Made by a program: the position numbers and the translations under genes. Under the pieces are notes generated by a model. It was not told the origin of the DNA and ran no database searches. It saw only the letters and a list, made by a program, of their open reading frames with translations. Below, piece by piece: positions 43,184 through 51,170 of a DNA stretch of 64,000 bases. Origin of the DNA: Symbiodinium natans (Eukaryota; Sar; Dinophyceae; Suessiales; Symbiodiniaceae); the NCBI GenBank assembly GCA_905221605.1, contig CAJNDS010000479.1:5001-69000 (forward strand), written 5' to 3'. Within the stretch, counting starts at the first letter, position 1. Every line of letters begins with the position of its first letter.

Positions 43184-43591
43184 ATGACTGATACAAACAA
43201 AGACAATAACAAAGATGGAACAGATGCCGGTTTAAGTGTAAATAAAGATGGTATAAATTGCTTATTTTGTAGATGTAAAAGAAAGACATATCATAAAGAA
43301 ACTAAAACAACAAGTGAAAATAATAAAGTTGTTGTTAATGTTGTAGAAGATAGAAGCAGTTTTAAATTTGGTAAAGGTCGGAATGTATCGCCGGACGATG
43401 GAATATTTAAACCAGACACCCTGCCACAAATTGGAGGAGTTGAAATTTGCGACACAGGTTTTGGAACAGGTCGGAAGCCTACACCCGAAGAAAACCAAGA
43501 AAGGATATTTAAATTAGAGACAGATGTAGAGGAAATTAAAAAAGATGTTGATGACATTAAAGAGCAAAGTAAATTAAACAGTTTGGATTAA
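43184..43591 (+). CDS. hypothetical protein, 135 aa
   Basis: N-terminal Asn/Asp/Lys-rich disordered part; a CLFCRCK cluster at residues 26-32 that could bind metal or be lipidated; a middle Gly-rich region; and a C-terminal coiled coil (KLETDVEEIKKDVDDIKEQ). TCTA lies at 43168-43171, 13 bases upstream, as for putative virion genes. No family recognised. A weak hairpin (about 43588-43616) follows the stop. Confidence 0.6.
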   Translation: MTDTNKDNNKDGTDAGLSVNKDGINCLFCRCKRKTYHKETKTTSENNKVVVNVVEDRSSFKFGKGRNVSPDDGIFKPDTLPQIGGVEICDTGFGTGRKPTPEENQERIFKLETDVEEIKKDVDDIKEQSKLNSLD

Positions 43592-43645
43592 ACATGAAAA
43601 GTGATCGTGTTTTAAAGATTGAAAGGTATATAGTGGTAGTGTATT

Positions 43646-44596
43646 ATGTATTCAAAGTCAAAGTGTGAGCATGGAAAAAGAATAAGTAGATGTAAGGAAT
43701 GTGGAGGAAGTGAAGTATGTGAGCACGGTAGAAGAAAAAGCATATGTAAGGAATGTGGAGGTGGTGAAATATGTGAGCATAATAGAGTTAGAACTCGCTG
43801 TCGTGATTGTGGAGGTGGGTCTTTTTGCGAACATAATAGAAGAAGAAGTTTGTGTAAGGAATGTGGTGGTGGTGAAATATGTGAGCATGGAAAGGAAAGA
43901 AGTATATGTAAAGAATGTAGAGGGAGTAAAATTTGTATCCATAACAAAATACGGAATGCCTGTAAGGAATGTCATGGAAGTAGTATTTGTGAGCATAATA
44001 AGAGAAGATGCTCATGTGGGTTATGTGGAGGAAGTCAAATATGTAAATCAAGAAAAGAACCTTATAACACTGGTTGTGTAATACGGGGAAACAGAAAACT
44101 TAATGGCTTTTGTTCTCATTGCTTTGTAAATATATTTCCAGATGATCCAAGAGCATTGAATGTGAGAAAGAAATCAAAAGAAATACAGGTTGTGTCTCAT
44201 ATCCTTTCAAAATACAATGAGTTTAAACATGATAAACCGTTTTATGTAGATTTAGAAGGTGGTTGTTGTGAGACAAAAAGACGAATTGATTTAAGAAACC
44301 TATTCAATAATACCATGCTTTGTATTGAAATAGATGAAAATCAACATAAACGATATATTAAACAGGACGAGAATAATCGGTATGACGATTTATATATGGA
44401 TTTCAGTGGTAAATTCATTTTTATCAGATACAACCCCGATAAGTTTATTGATAAATATGGTAAGTCAAAAAACCCAATGTTTGAAACACGAATGGAAGTT
44501 TTAGAAAAGACGATACATAAACATATAGATAGAATTGAAAACAATGAAAATCAAGACGTTATGGAAATTTACCACTTATTTTATGATGAAAATTAA
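43646..44596 (+). CDS. Cys/His-repeat protein with PD-(D/E)XK-type nuclease domain, 316 aa
   Basis: Residues 7-133 hold about seven tandem units of the form CEHxxxxxxCKECGG, each with Cys-x-His and Cys-x2-Cys ligands; the last unit is degenerate. After a second Cys cluster (C144, C156, C159) comes a domain with RRIDL (Asp215), LCIEIDENQH (Glu228, Asp230, Glu231, His234), and FIRYNPDKF (261-267). This matches the core of restriction-like PD-(D/E)XK endonucleases known fused to such Cys/His repeats in giant viruses and algae. A DNA-cutting role, in replication, in inter-virus conflict or as a homing-type nuclease, is inferred. No TCTA or palindrome was found upstream. Confidence 0.7.
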   Translation: MYSKSKCEHGKRISRCKECGGSEVCEHGRRKSICKECGGGEICEHNRVRTRCRDCGGGSFCEHNRRRSLCKECGGGEICEHGKERSICKECRGSKICIHNKIRNACKECHGSSICEHNKRRCSCGLCGGSQICKSRKEPYNTGCVIRGNRKLNGFCSHCFVNIFPDDPRALNVRKKSKEIQVVSHILSKYNEFKHDKPFYVDLEGGCCETKRRIDLRNLFNNTMLCIEIDENQHKRYIKQDENNRYDDLYMDFSGKFIFIRYNPDKFIDKYGKSKNPMFETRMEVLEKTIHKHIDRIENNENQDVMEIYHLFYDEN

Positions 44597-44620
44597 CATT
44601 TAAAAAATAAAATCTAATAT

Positions 44621-44735
44621 ATGTTGGATGCGACGCAACACAGGCGCCTCGCATCTTTTGAAGTCCCTAGGTATTGAAACAGGAAAAGCCCCGATTGTGC
44701 CCTTTGCTATTGCGACCATTCACTACATAAGATAG
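44621..44735 (+). pseudogene. possible remnant of a small gene
   Basis: A TCTA element (44613-44616) is followed at once by an ATG frame of 18 codons. A second frame from 44628 runs 35 codons (MRRNTGASHLLKSLGIE onward) to 44735. The GC content is higher than in neighbouring genes, and GATGCGA/TCGCATC form a 7-bp inverted repeat at about 44627-44656. It may be a frameshifted gene or an inserted palindromic sequence. The remainder of the 44597-44883 gap is AT-rich. Confidence 0.3.
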
Positions 44736-44833
44736 TGGCTAATTAGTTTGATAAGAATTCATAAATTTCACATTTACAATTTGTTGTAAATATGAAATTA
44801 AAAAAATATTTATAAAAAAAATATATAGAAAAA

Positions 44834-44858
44834 TTTTCTTAAAATTGTTTTAAAGAAA
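44834..44858. promoter_or_regulatory. TTCTT(T)AAA palindrome, copy 1
   Basis: TTTTCTTAAAA and TTTTAAAGAAA arms around TTG, 26 bases before the start at 44884. It is the least exact of four copies of the same palindrome. Confidence 0.5.
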
Positions 44859-44883
44859 TATTATTATATATATTATAGTATAT

Positions 44884-45312
44884 ATGGAACATACAACATT
44901 GGAACAAATGTTAAACAAATTGACACTGGAAGACATTAAACAACAGCTCGCTTTATATCAAAAACTGTATTACCATAAAAGAAGAACAGAGGAAGGTTTC
45001 AGTGAAGGAAAAAGAGAAAGCGCGAGACAGTATAACAAGAGAAAGGCATTGGACAAAATCTTAAACGATAAGAACATTGACATAATGAATAATTTGGAGC
45101 TTACCGAAACTAAAACAGCTGTTAAAACTAGCGCTTATAATAAACATTCCCTAGATGATGTTGTAATGTTGAAGCCTTTAAAAAAGGAAAAGAAGGAAAA
45201 AGAGGAAAAAGAGGACAAGAAGGAAAAGAAGGAAAAGAAAGAAAAGAAGGACAAGAAGGGAAAACAGGATAAAACCGAAGGTAAAGAACAAGGTGAAGAA
45301 AAATCAAAATAA
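44884..45312 (+). CDS. Lys/Glu-rich protein, 142 aa
   Basis: The N-terminal 65 residues are helical with conserved-looking YxKLYYHKRRTEEGF. From residue 97 the protein is a run of KKEKKEK and KKDKKGK repeats, a strongly charged tail that could bind nucleic acid. No known domain. The start is preceded by the shared palindrome and ATTATAGTATAT, as for the polymerase gene, suggesting co-expression with the replication genes. Confidence 0.6.
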   Translation: MEHTTLEQMLNKLTLEDIKQQLALYQKLYYHKRRTEEGFSEGKRESARQYNKRKALDKILNDKNIDIMNNLELTETKTAVKTSAYNKHSLDDVVMLKPLKKEKKEKEEKEDKKEKKEKKEKKDKKGKQDKTEGKEQGEEKSK

Positions 45313-45325
45313 TTAAAATATTGTA

Positions 45326-45522
45326 AGGTTTCCACCCTGCAAAGGTGAAAAAAAAATAATCCTTCCACCTTATGGGTGGATTGGAAAACCCCTGTAAGGT
45401 GGAAGCATTAAAAAACGAAGGAGCCCCCTATCCACCTATAAGGTGGTTTGGGTTCCACCTGCAAGGTGGTTTGGGTTCCACCTGCAAGGTGGTTTGGGTT
45501 CCACCTGCAAGGTGGATTGGAG
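45326..45522 (+). repeat. array of CCACCT...AGGTGG hairpins
   Basis: Seven short inverted repeats in a row. Three identical CCACCTGCAAGGTGG hairpins (6-bp stem, 3-base loop) are spaced 23 bases apart within GGTTTGGGTT repeats. Variants have CCACCTATAAGGTGG, CCACCTTATGGGTGG and weaker forms. GC-rich in an AT-rich setting and without coding potential. It lies between the Lys-rich gene and the first zinc paralogue. Confidence 0.8.
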
Positions 45523-45560
45523 TAAAAAATTAAAAAATATATAAAAATTTTATTATAAAA

Positions 45561-45588
45561 TTTTTTCTTTAAAAATGGTTTAAAGAAA
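45561..45588. promoter_or_regulatory. TTCTTTAAA/TTTAAAGAA palindrome, copy 2
   Basis: CTTTAAA-AATGG-TTTAAAG with flanking T and A runs, 20 bases upstream of the start at 45608. A 9-bp perfect stem. Confidence 0.6.
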
Positions 45589-45607
45589 AAAAACTATACT
45601 ATAATAT

Positions 45608-46117
45608 ATGTTATGTAGATGCCCGAGGTGCACCGACCAACAAAACACCATAAAACTTTTATGTGACCAAGTTTTACGAAAAGACCTTTTTGATTTAGTC
45701 AGTTCTTTTAATCGTTGCCAGAAATGCGACGAAAAAATGAATTTCAAAATGTTTCGTGAAACAATCAACACTTTAAATTGGGGTATTCTTCATTTTCAGA
45801 GGAGGATGCAAAATATAAAAGCAGAAATCAATGACAAAAACATAAACAAACATATAAATAAGCATTCGACGGGGTATATCAGATATGTCGGACATTGTTT
45901 AACATATGGACATAAACCATTGGACAGATACAGAATAGAAGCCGAGAATGAAATAAAAAAGGCGATACAGAAAAGAAAAAATAGAAAATTCGGAGACGAT
46001 GATTTAAATTTAAACATTGTAGCATATAATTTCTTTTGCAATATTTTTCTAAAAAGTTTTGGTAATGAAAAAGGGCGACAAATTAACAATATACTTTACA
46101 AAATTTTATTTTTATAA
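45608..46117 (+). CDS. zinc-binding protein, 169 aa, paralogue A
   Basis: The N-terminal 45 residues have CRCPRC (C3, C5, C8) and RCQKC (C37, C40) around LLCDQVLRKDLFDLVSSF. The gene at 46199 shares this layout (CARC, LLGQQVLHKEVGVLISSF, RCKGC), so the two are tandem paralogues. Beyond the zinc part the protein is basic and helical. No known family. The shared palindrome and ACTATAATAT lie upstream. Confidence 0.65.
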   Translation: MLCRCPRCTDQQNTIKLLCDQVLRKDLFDLVSSFNRCQKCDEKMNFKMFRETINTLNWGILHFQRRMQNIKAEINDKNINKHINKHSTGYIRYVGHCLTYGHKPLDRYRIEAENEIKKAIQKRKNRKFGDDDLNLNIVAYNFFCNIFLKSFGNEKGRQINNILYKILFL

Positions 46118-46146
46118 AAAATATTTTTAAAAAAATATTATAAAAA

Positions 46147-46175
46147 TTTTTCTTTAAAAATGGTTTAAAGAAAAA
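46147..46175. promoter_or_regulatory. TTCTTTAAA/TTTAAAGAA palindrome, copy 3
   Basis: Same sequence as copies 2 and 4, 24 bases before the start at 46199, followed by TATAGTATTATATATAT. It could equally be a 3'-end signal for the gene upstream. Confidence 0.6.
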
Positions 46176-46198
46176 CTTTTATATAGTATTATATATAT

Positions 46199-46714
46199 AT
46201 GGGTTTTGTATGTGCGAGATGTGCCGAGCAGAATGTCACTACACGACTTTTAGGTCAGCAGGTTTTACATAAAGAGGTTGGTGTCTTAATCAGTTCTTTT
46301 ACAAGGTGCAAAGGGTGCGACGGGAGAGAGAATGCTGTGAGATTTAAAACAACAATGAAGAAACTACCAGACGACAGTTTTCCCCAGACGGTTCAACTTA
46401 CGAAGGAAATGATACGAGACAAACCTCTAAAAAAATACATAAACCGCTATACATTTTGTTTTTTGCAACATTTCAGATATGATTTTTTCGTGATTAAAAA
46501 TAACAAAGAACTTAAAGTTTTAAGAAAAACAACCCCTTATATATTATTAAAAGACGCGTTAGATACAAATATGAAAACGTATTTAAAAAAGCCACCGAAA
46601 ATAGAATTAGAAGAAGTGGCTGTTAGGTTTTTCAGTGATTATTTTCAGCAGTATTTGGATAAGATAGACAGCGACTATATGATAAAAATGTTAAAACAAA
46701 TATTTGATAAATAA
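46199..46714 (+). CDS. zinc-binding protein, 171 aa, paralogue B
   Basis: Aligns by eye with the 169-aa neighbour over the first 45 residues: CARC (C5, C8), Gln-Val-Leu, SSFTRC, KGC (C37, C40). The C-terminal parts have diverged but both stay basic and helical. Starts MGFVCARC, so Gly2 and Cys5 could carry lipids; that is only a possibility. The ATG at 46199 follows the shared palindrome. Function unknown; a DNA- or RNA-binding regulator is plausible. Confidence 0.65.
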   Translation: MGFVCARCAEQNVTTRLLGQQVLHKEVGVLISSFTRCKGCDGRENAVRFKTTMKKLPDDSFPQTVQLTKEMIRDKPLKKYINRYTFCFLQHFRYDFFVIKNNKELKVLRKTTPYILLKDALDTNMKTYLKKPPKIELEEVAVRFFSDYFQQYLDKIDSDYMIKMLKQIFDK

Positions 46715-46733
46715 TATTCTAATCCTTTTTATT

Positions 46734-47651
46734 ATGGGCGATAATAAAAAGAATTCTATAATAAATGATGTCTATTTTGACAGGGCAGGTTTCGGGAGCA
46801 AAAAACAAACATTGAAAGATGCAAGAGAGAAAGATAAAACTATTACAATGGCAGATGTTGATAATTTTTTTAGGGAAAATGTTGAACAGAAGAAGCAGAT
46901 AAGAGGAAGAAACACCTTTATAGCACCAGAACCTTTTTACGAATTTCAATTTGATTTGTTTTTTATAAATGACCTCCAAAATCAAAAATTCAACATCGGG
47001 GCGATAATGATTGATGTGTTTAGTCGGTTTATGGTGGTAGTCCCGATTAAAAACAAAAATGAAGCAAACATAGCATCGGGAATTATAGAGGGCTTTAACA
47101 AAATGGGAGGAAAGCCAAAAATACTTTATACTGATGACGAGGGGGCATTGCAGAAGGAAGCAATACAAAAATATTTGAATGATGAAGGCATACAGCACCA
47201 TAGAACCAGAGCACACGCGAATTTTAGTGAAAGAGCCATTAGAACATTTAAGGATATGCTTTATAAAAGAGTTGAAGCCGACGAAAAGAAAGGAAAAAAA
47301 AATATCCAATGGACGGATTATATTTTTGAAATTTTGCTAACATACAATAACAAAATGGAACATTCAGCTATAAAAATGACACCAAAGGAAGCAATGAAGG
47401 AGAAGAACGAATTGAAGGCAAAACAAAATATGACCAGACAAGCAACCAGAACCCGAAAGTATCCAGAAATAGGTGTAGGCGACAAGGTGAAGATTTACAG
47501 GAAAAGGAAAGCAGGAGAAAAGGAAAGGATCAGCTTATGGAGCAAGGAAACATATGAAGTAGAAAGAATAGAGGAAAGGAACAACCAAAGTAATTTTTAT
47601 GTAAAGGGCAACAGCCGACCATATTTAAGATTTGAACTTTTGAAACTTTAA
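46734..47651 (+). CDS. rve-family (retroviral/Polinton-type) integrase, 305 aa
   Basis: The core has EFQFDLFF (Asp74), a DVFSRFMVVVPIKNKN strand typical of the RNase H-fold integrases, LYTDDEGAL (Asp134), and HANFSERAIRTFKDML (Glu166), giving the DDE triad. Residues about 252-305 form a small basic SH3/chromo-like C-terminal domain (VGDKVKIYRKRKAG onward), as in Polinton integrases. No N-terminal HHCC zinc finger is visible. I chose the ATG at 46734 because the upstream frame overlaps the previous gene and a TCTA element lies at 46718-46721. It inserts the linear genome by its ends and would generate the short flanking duplication. Confidence 0.85.
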   Translation: MGDNKKNSIINDVYFDRAGFGSKKQTLKDAREKDKTITMADVDNFFRENVEQKKQIRGRNTFIAPEPFYEFQFDLFFINDLQNQKFNIGAIMIDVFSRFMVVVPIKNKNEANIASGIIEGFNKMGGKPKILYTDDEGALQKEAIQKYLNDEGIQHHRTRAHANFSERAIRTFKDMLYKRVEADEKKGKKNIQWTDYIFEILLTYNNKMEHSAIKMTPKEAMKEKNELKAKQNMTRQATRTRKYPEIGVGDKVKIYRKRKAGEKERISLWSKETYEVERIEERNNQSNFYVKGNSRPYLRFELLKL

Positions 47652-47679
47652 AAAATATATAGAAATTTTATTATAAAAA

Positions 47680-47708
47680 TTTTTCTTTAAAAATGGTTTA
47701 AAGAAAAA
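47680..47708. promoter_or_regulatory. TTCTTTAAA/TTTAAAGAA palindrome, copy 4
   Basis: Same palindrome upstream of the polymerase gene (34 bases before the ATG). It is directly preceded by a second AT hairpin of GAAATTTT/AAAATTTTTC type that follows the integrase stop. Confidence 0.6.
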
Positions 47709-47741
47709 ATAATATATAAATATTAATATATAGGTTATAAT

Positions 47742-50700
47742 ATGAACAAGTTTGTAGAGAGCAATGTCAGGAAACTGAACAAACTGAAACAGGAGCGAAC
47801 CAATAGCGCGAACAAAATCACACAAGCAACCAAAAACAGGCTAAATCAGATCGTAACACTTTACAAAGATAGGAAAATTGCAAATGTAGCAACCGCCGAG
47901 AACTTCATAAAAAACCTCACCAGCACCAATAAAAGAACAGCAGAAAAAGCGAGGGACAAATATAACGAACAAATTAAAGACCTTAAAAAGTCAAAACCAC
48001 TAAACGAAAGAATAGCCGAAAAGAAAGGTATGAATAGTTATTTGGTGAATTTTCAACTCTACACCACACGATACCCTAGAAACATCATTAAACCAGCATT
48101 TAAAAAATTCGGAATGGAATTTTACATAGAAAAATTTGATATAAGACAGGCGACTGTCAAAGCAAAGGATTTTAACAAGGAATGGATCAAAAAGGTAATT
48201 TTTAGATTTGTTGACGAAGCCGGTTTCAAAAGTAAAGACGCGATGAAGGTAGATAAAGAATTTAAGGAAATAATGGACATTTTAAGACAAGATAAAGATT
48301 TTGATAAATTCGTAAAAGAACTAATGGAACATTACGATAACCTTTTTGATGCAATCAAAATTCAACAGGTTGAAAAAATCAGTAAAAGCGGTGAGAAATT
48401 TGACATAATGAAGGAAAGCCTAACTGATGGAATACAACATGTATCGATGTATCATCGCTATATTTACACCGACCTTAACAGCAACCTAACAACATTGAGA
48501 CAAGCAATTGAAAATAGCACTCATGTAGAAAATCAATGTTGGATAAATTCACTATCCGATTTTTACCGAGATACCTTAATGGACTATGGCAAAAGAAACC
48601 AACTGACCAGAGAAAAAATTATTGAAATTATAGGCAGAAGCGATTTTTACAGCAATGGAGCTAGCATTGAAGAAATGGATAAGGTCTTTAAGGCATTCAA
48701 AATACCAGCTAGAATTTATAACAGCTTCAACAAACTGATTTACAAACACGAGCCCGAGCACAACAAACGAAGAATAAAGCCGTTTTATGCCATAGTAAAA
48801 AACAGCCATATATACACCATAAATAACGATCTAAAAAGTATAGAACAGAAACAAAACGAAGAAGAAGAAAGACCACTGGTGAAAGCATCCACAGACTACC
48901 ATTTAAACGAAAAAGAAGAGCCACCTGAATTTAAAATGTTCAGAGACACACACGACATTTTAAAAATGGTCAGCAAGGACGCATCGGCTGATGCCTCGCG
49001 AAACTCTCGTGACAAAGAGCCAAAAACTATTCATTTAGTGCCCGAACTTAACAATTTAACCGAAATATTTTTTGAATTAGTGAATGCTAGATATGAGCCA
49101 CAGATCAGATTTCAAGCAGGCATTATAACACAAATAAAAATGAAACTTAAAAAAACCACCTTTATAATAAAAACCCAAAATCTGATTAAAGGCTCTTCCG
49201 ATGGATGTATCGCAGTTGATAACGAAAAAACATACAACAATATGAACGATGCAATGTTTCATTTTAACAAAAGTCTGTTTAATCCATTGCACAAGTCGTT
49301 TTATAACAAGGTGGATTTGGAAATTTACGACGAAGCAAAAACCATACCACCGGCAGGACTTTTTACAGATAAGGGTTCCATACCAAAAGACCTAACCGAG
49401 ATTGACATAACGAAAGCATACACAAGCAGACTAGTAGGGATTACAAAGGTGCCGGTTTTCAATCAGTTCGATGTTTGGAAAAAATGGTTTAAAGAGATGG
49501 ATTTTAACACGATGTCGGACTACACTTTATTTTTCGTTGAAGATTGTAGCCACCGTGGAATTGTAAAACCCAGCACCTTTTTAATGTTTAACAAGAGGTA
49601 TAACCTGATTTACGGAAAATATTTGAAACAAATTGACACTAATAAACTGAACATATTGTATTATAAGACACCATCCTTTATTCACGAGGTAAATTATAAC
49701 GATTATGTAAAAGAATTATGGAACAAAAATATTAGCGACGAAGAAGAGCTGGATAAACTGATTAAAAAACTTATTGTAAATGTCAATATCGGACTTTTGG
49801 AAAAAACGGGTAGCACCGACCAAAAAAGCATCGTCTTTAAGAACATTAGGGAAGCATCAGATTTTCAAGTAAGGCATGGGGGTAAAATTCACAAAATAAC
49901 AGAAATGGAATGTAGAAACGAAACAACTTACGAAGGCGATATAGAAAACGATAATTTTTCTATGCAAATACAGACGACAGAAGAAGAAGGTCTGGAATAT
50001 TATTTGGTTAATGTTTCAGACAAGGCAACGTTAAACAACGGTTTTATTTACATCAAAGAGCTGTTGCTTCAAGATCATAATTTTAAAATGTGCCAAGATT
50101 ATAATAAATTGAGGAAAAATTCTATAAAGGCAGTCAGTGTAAAAACAGATGCATTTGTTATTAAATCCGAAGATGTGGAAAAAGCAAAGGAAGTATTAGA
50201 AATGAAAGCTGGTATAGGAGAATGGAGAACGAATAAAGAAGGAGAGGAAATAAAACTGCCGAGTGAAACATATCAAAGGAAAAAGAACGAACTGGATAAA
50301 ATCCCCATCTACAAGAATACAGCAATAAAAATTAAGGACGAATATGACACAACAAATATCATAGAAAAAGTTATTAGCGCTAAACATGTTATGATCAGGG
50401 CAAAATATGCAGGGTCTGGAAAAAGTTATATTTGTGAAAAAATGGCGCGAATGGGAATGAATGTTTTATTTGTATGTCCTACAAATAAGCTAGTCCAAAA
50501 ATACGGAAAAGAAGCGGTAACTGTTAATAAGTTTTTTTCCATAGCAGTCGGGGACAAGAAGTTAGAAAAGTTTGATTATTCCGGTTATGATGTTATAGTG
50601 TTTGACGAGATTTATTTTAATGGTTTAAGGGTATTGAATAGAATTAGGGAGTTTGTTGAAAACAACCAAGATAAAATAATAGTGGCAACAGGAGATGGTA

Positions 50701-51170
50701 AGCAATTAAAACCAGTCTCCGAATTAACAAATTTACAAGAGCACGAAGAATATGCTGATAATTGTGTGGATAAAATTTTTAAATATAATATTTATTTGAA
50801 AGTTTGTAAGAGGTTAAGAAAAGAGGAAGACAGGAAAAAATTAGAAAATATTTATATTGACATTTTTGAAAATAATATTAAGGTCAGAGAGTTAGTAGAA
50901 AAATATTTCAAATACACTTCCGATATGAACCTAAACGAAAATAATGTAGCATATTTGAACGACACCTGCAAGGAAGTAGCAAACCAAATAAGAAAAAAGC
51001 AGAATAGAAAGGGCGAGTATGAAGTAGGTGAGGTGATGATATGCAGAGAGTATTTAAAATCAACAGAATATAAATTTCAAGTAAATTTTAAATACAAGAT
51101 TTTAAACATCATTGAAAATATGGTGGTGTTGGAAGACGAGCACGATAAGAAAATACAAAATTGCCGTTAG
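47742..51170 (+). CDS. DNA polymerase fused to superfamily 1 helicase, 1142 aa in the open frame
   Basis: Residues 1-240 are basic and helical. About 262-360 resembles an OTU-like cysteine protease or a related N-terminal domain (NQCWINSL with Cys near 265; NSHIYTIN with His near 356). Polymerase motifs follow: A, LTEIDITKAYTS (Asp near 555); B, LIVNVNIGLLEK (near 680); C, SVKTDAFVI (Asp near 802). The set fits family B-like or TV-Pol-like viral polymerases and departs from the usual YxDTDS. The helicase begins with YAGSGKS (near 887-895), then IVFDEI (near 953-957) and ATGDGKQLKPV (near 982-992). The frame stops at 51170 before helicase motifs V and VI, which are found next door in another frame. 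It would replicate the viral genome. Confidence 0.8.
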   Translation: MNKFVESNVRKLNKLKQERTNSANKITQATKNRLNQIVTLYKDRKIANVATAENFIKNLTSTNKRTAEKARDKYNEQIKDLKKSKPLNERIAEKKGMNSYLVNFQLYTTRYPRNIIKPAFKKFGMEFYIEKFDIRQATVKAKDFNKEWIKKVIFRFVDEAGFKSKDAMKVDKEFKEIMDILRQDKDFDKFVKELMEHYDNLFDAIKIQQVEKISKSGEKFDIMKESLTDGIQHVSMYHRYIYTDLNSNLTTLRQAIENSTHVENQCWINSLSDFYRDTLMDYGKRNQLTREKIIEIIGRSDFYSNGASIEEMDKVFKAFKIPARIYNSFNKLIYKHEPEHNKRRIKPFYAIVKNSHIYTINNDLKSIEQKQNEEEERPLVKASTDYHLNEKEEPPEFKMFRDTHDILKMVSKDASADASRNSRDKEPKTIHLVPELNNLTEIFFELVNARYEPQIRFQAGIITQIKMKLKKTTFIIKTQNLIKGSSDGCIAVDNEKTYNNMNDAMFHFNKSLFNPLHKSFYNKVDLEIYDEAKTIPPAGLFTDKGSIPKDLTEIDITKAYTSRLVGITKVPVFNQFDVWKKWFKEMDFNTMSDYTLFFVEDCSHRGIVKPSTFLMFNKRYNLIYGKYLKQIDTNKLNILYYKTPSFIHEVNYNDYVKELWNKNISDEEELDKLIKKLIVNVNIGLLEKTGSTDQKSIVFKNIREASDFQVRHGGKIHKITEMECRNETTYEGDIENDNFSMQIQTTEEEGLEYYLVNVSDKATLNNGFIYIKELLLQDHNFKMCQDYNKLRKNSIKAVSVKTDAFVIKSEDVEKAKEVLEMKAGIGEWRTNKEGEEIKLPSETYQRKKNELDKIPIYKNTAIKIKDEYDTTNIIEKVISAKHVMIRAKYAGSGKSYICEKMARMGMNVLFVCPTNKLVQKYGKEAVTVNKFFSIAVGDKKLEKFDYSGYDVIVFDEIYFNGLRVLNRIREFVENNQDKIIVATGDGKQLKPVSELTNLQEHEEYADNCVDKIFKYNIYLKVCKRLRKEEDRKKLENIYIDIFENNIKVRELVEKYFKYTSDMNLNENNVAYLNDTCKEVANQIRKKQNRKGEYEVGEVMICREYLKSTEYKFQVNFKYKILNIIENMVVLEDEHDKKIQNCR

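Noticed and set aside
43262-44051. Minus-strand frames opposite the nuclease and the 135-aa gene
   Set aside because: Shadow frames opposite clearly protein-like Cys-repeat coding sequence.
45326-45522. CRISPR array
   Set aside because: The repeats are contiguous hairpins with 8-base linkers that are repeats themselves, no unique spacers, no cas genes, in a eukaryotic virus.
46734-47651. Retrotransposon integrase
   Set aside because: No reverse transcriptase, gag or LTRs nearby; the gene is inside a capsid-bearing element with inverted repeats, as in Polintons.
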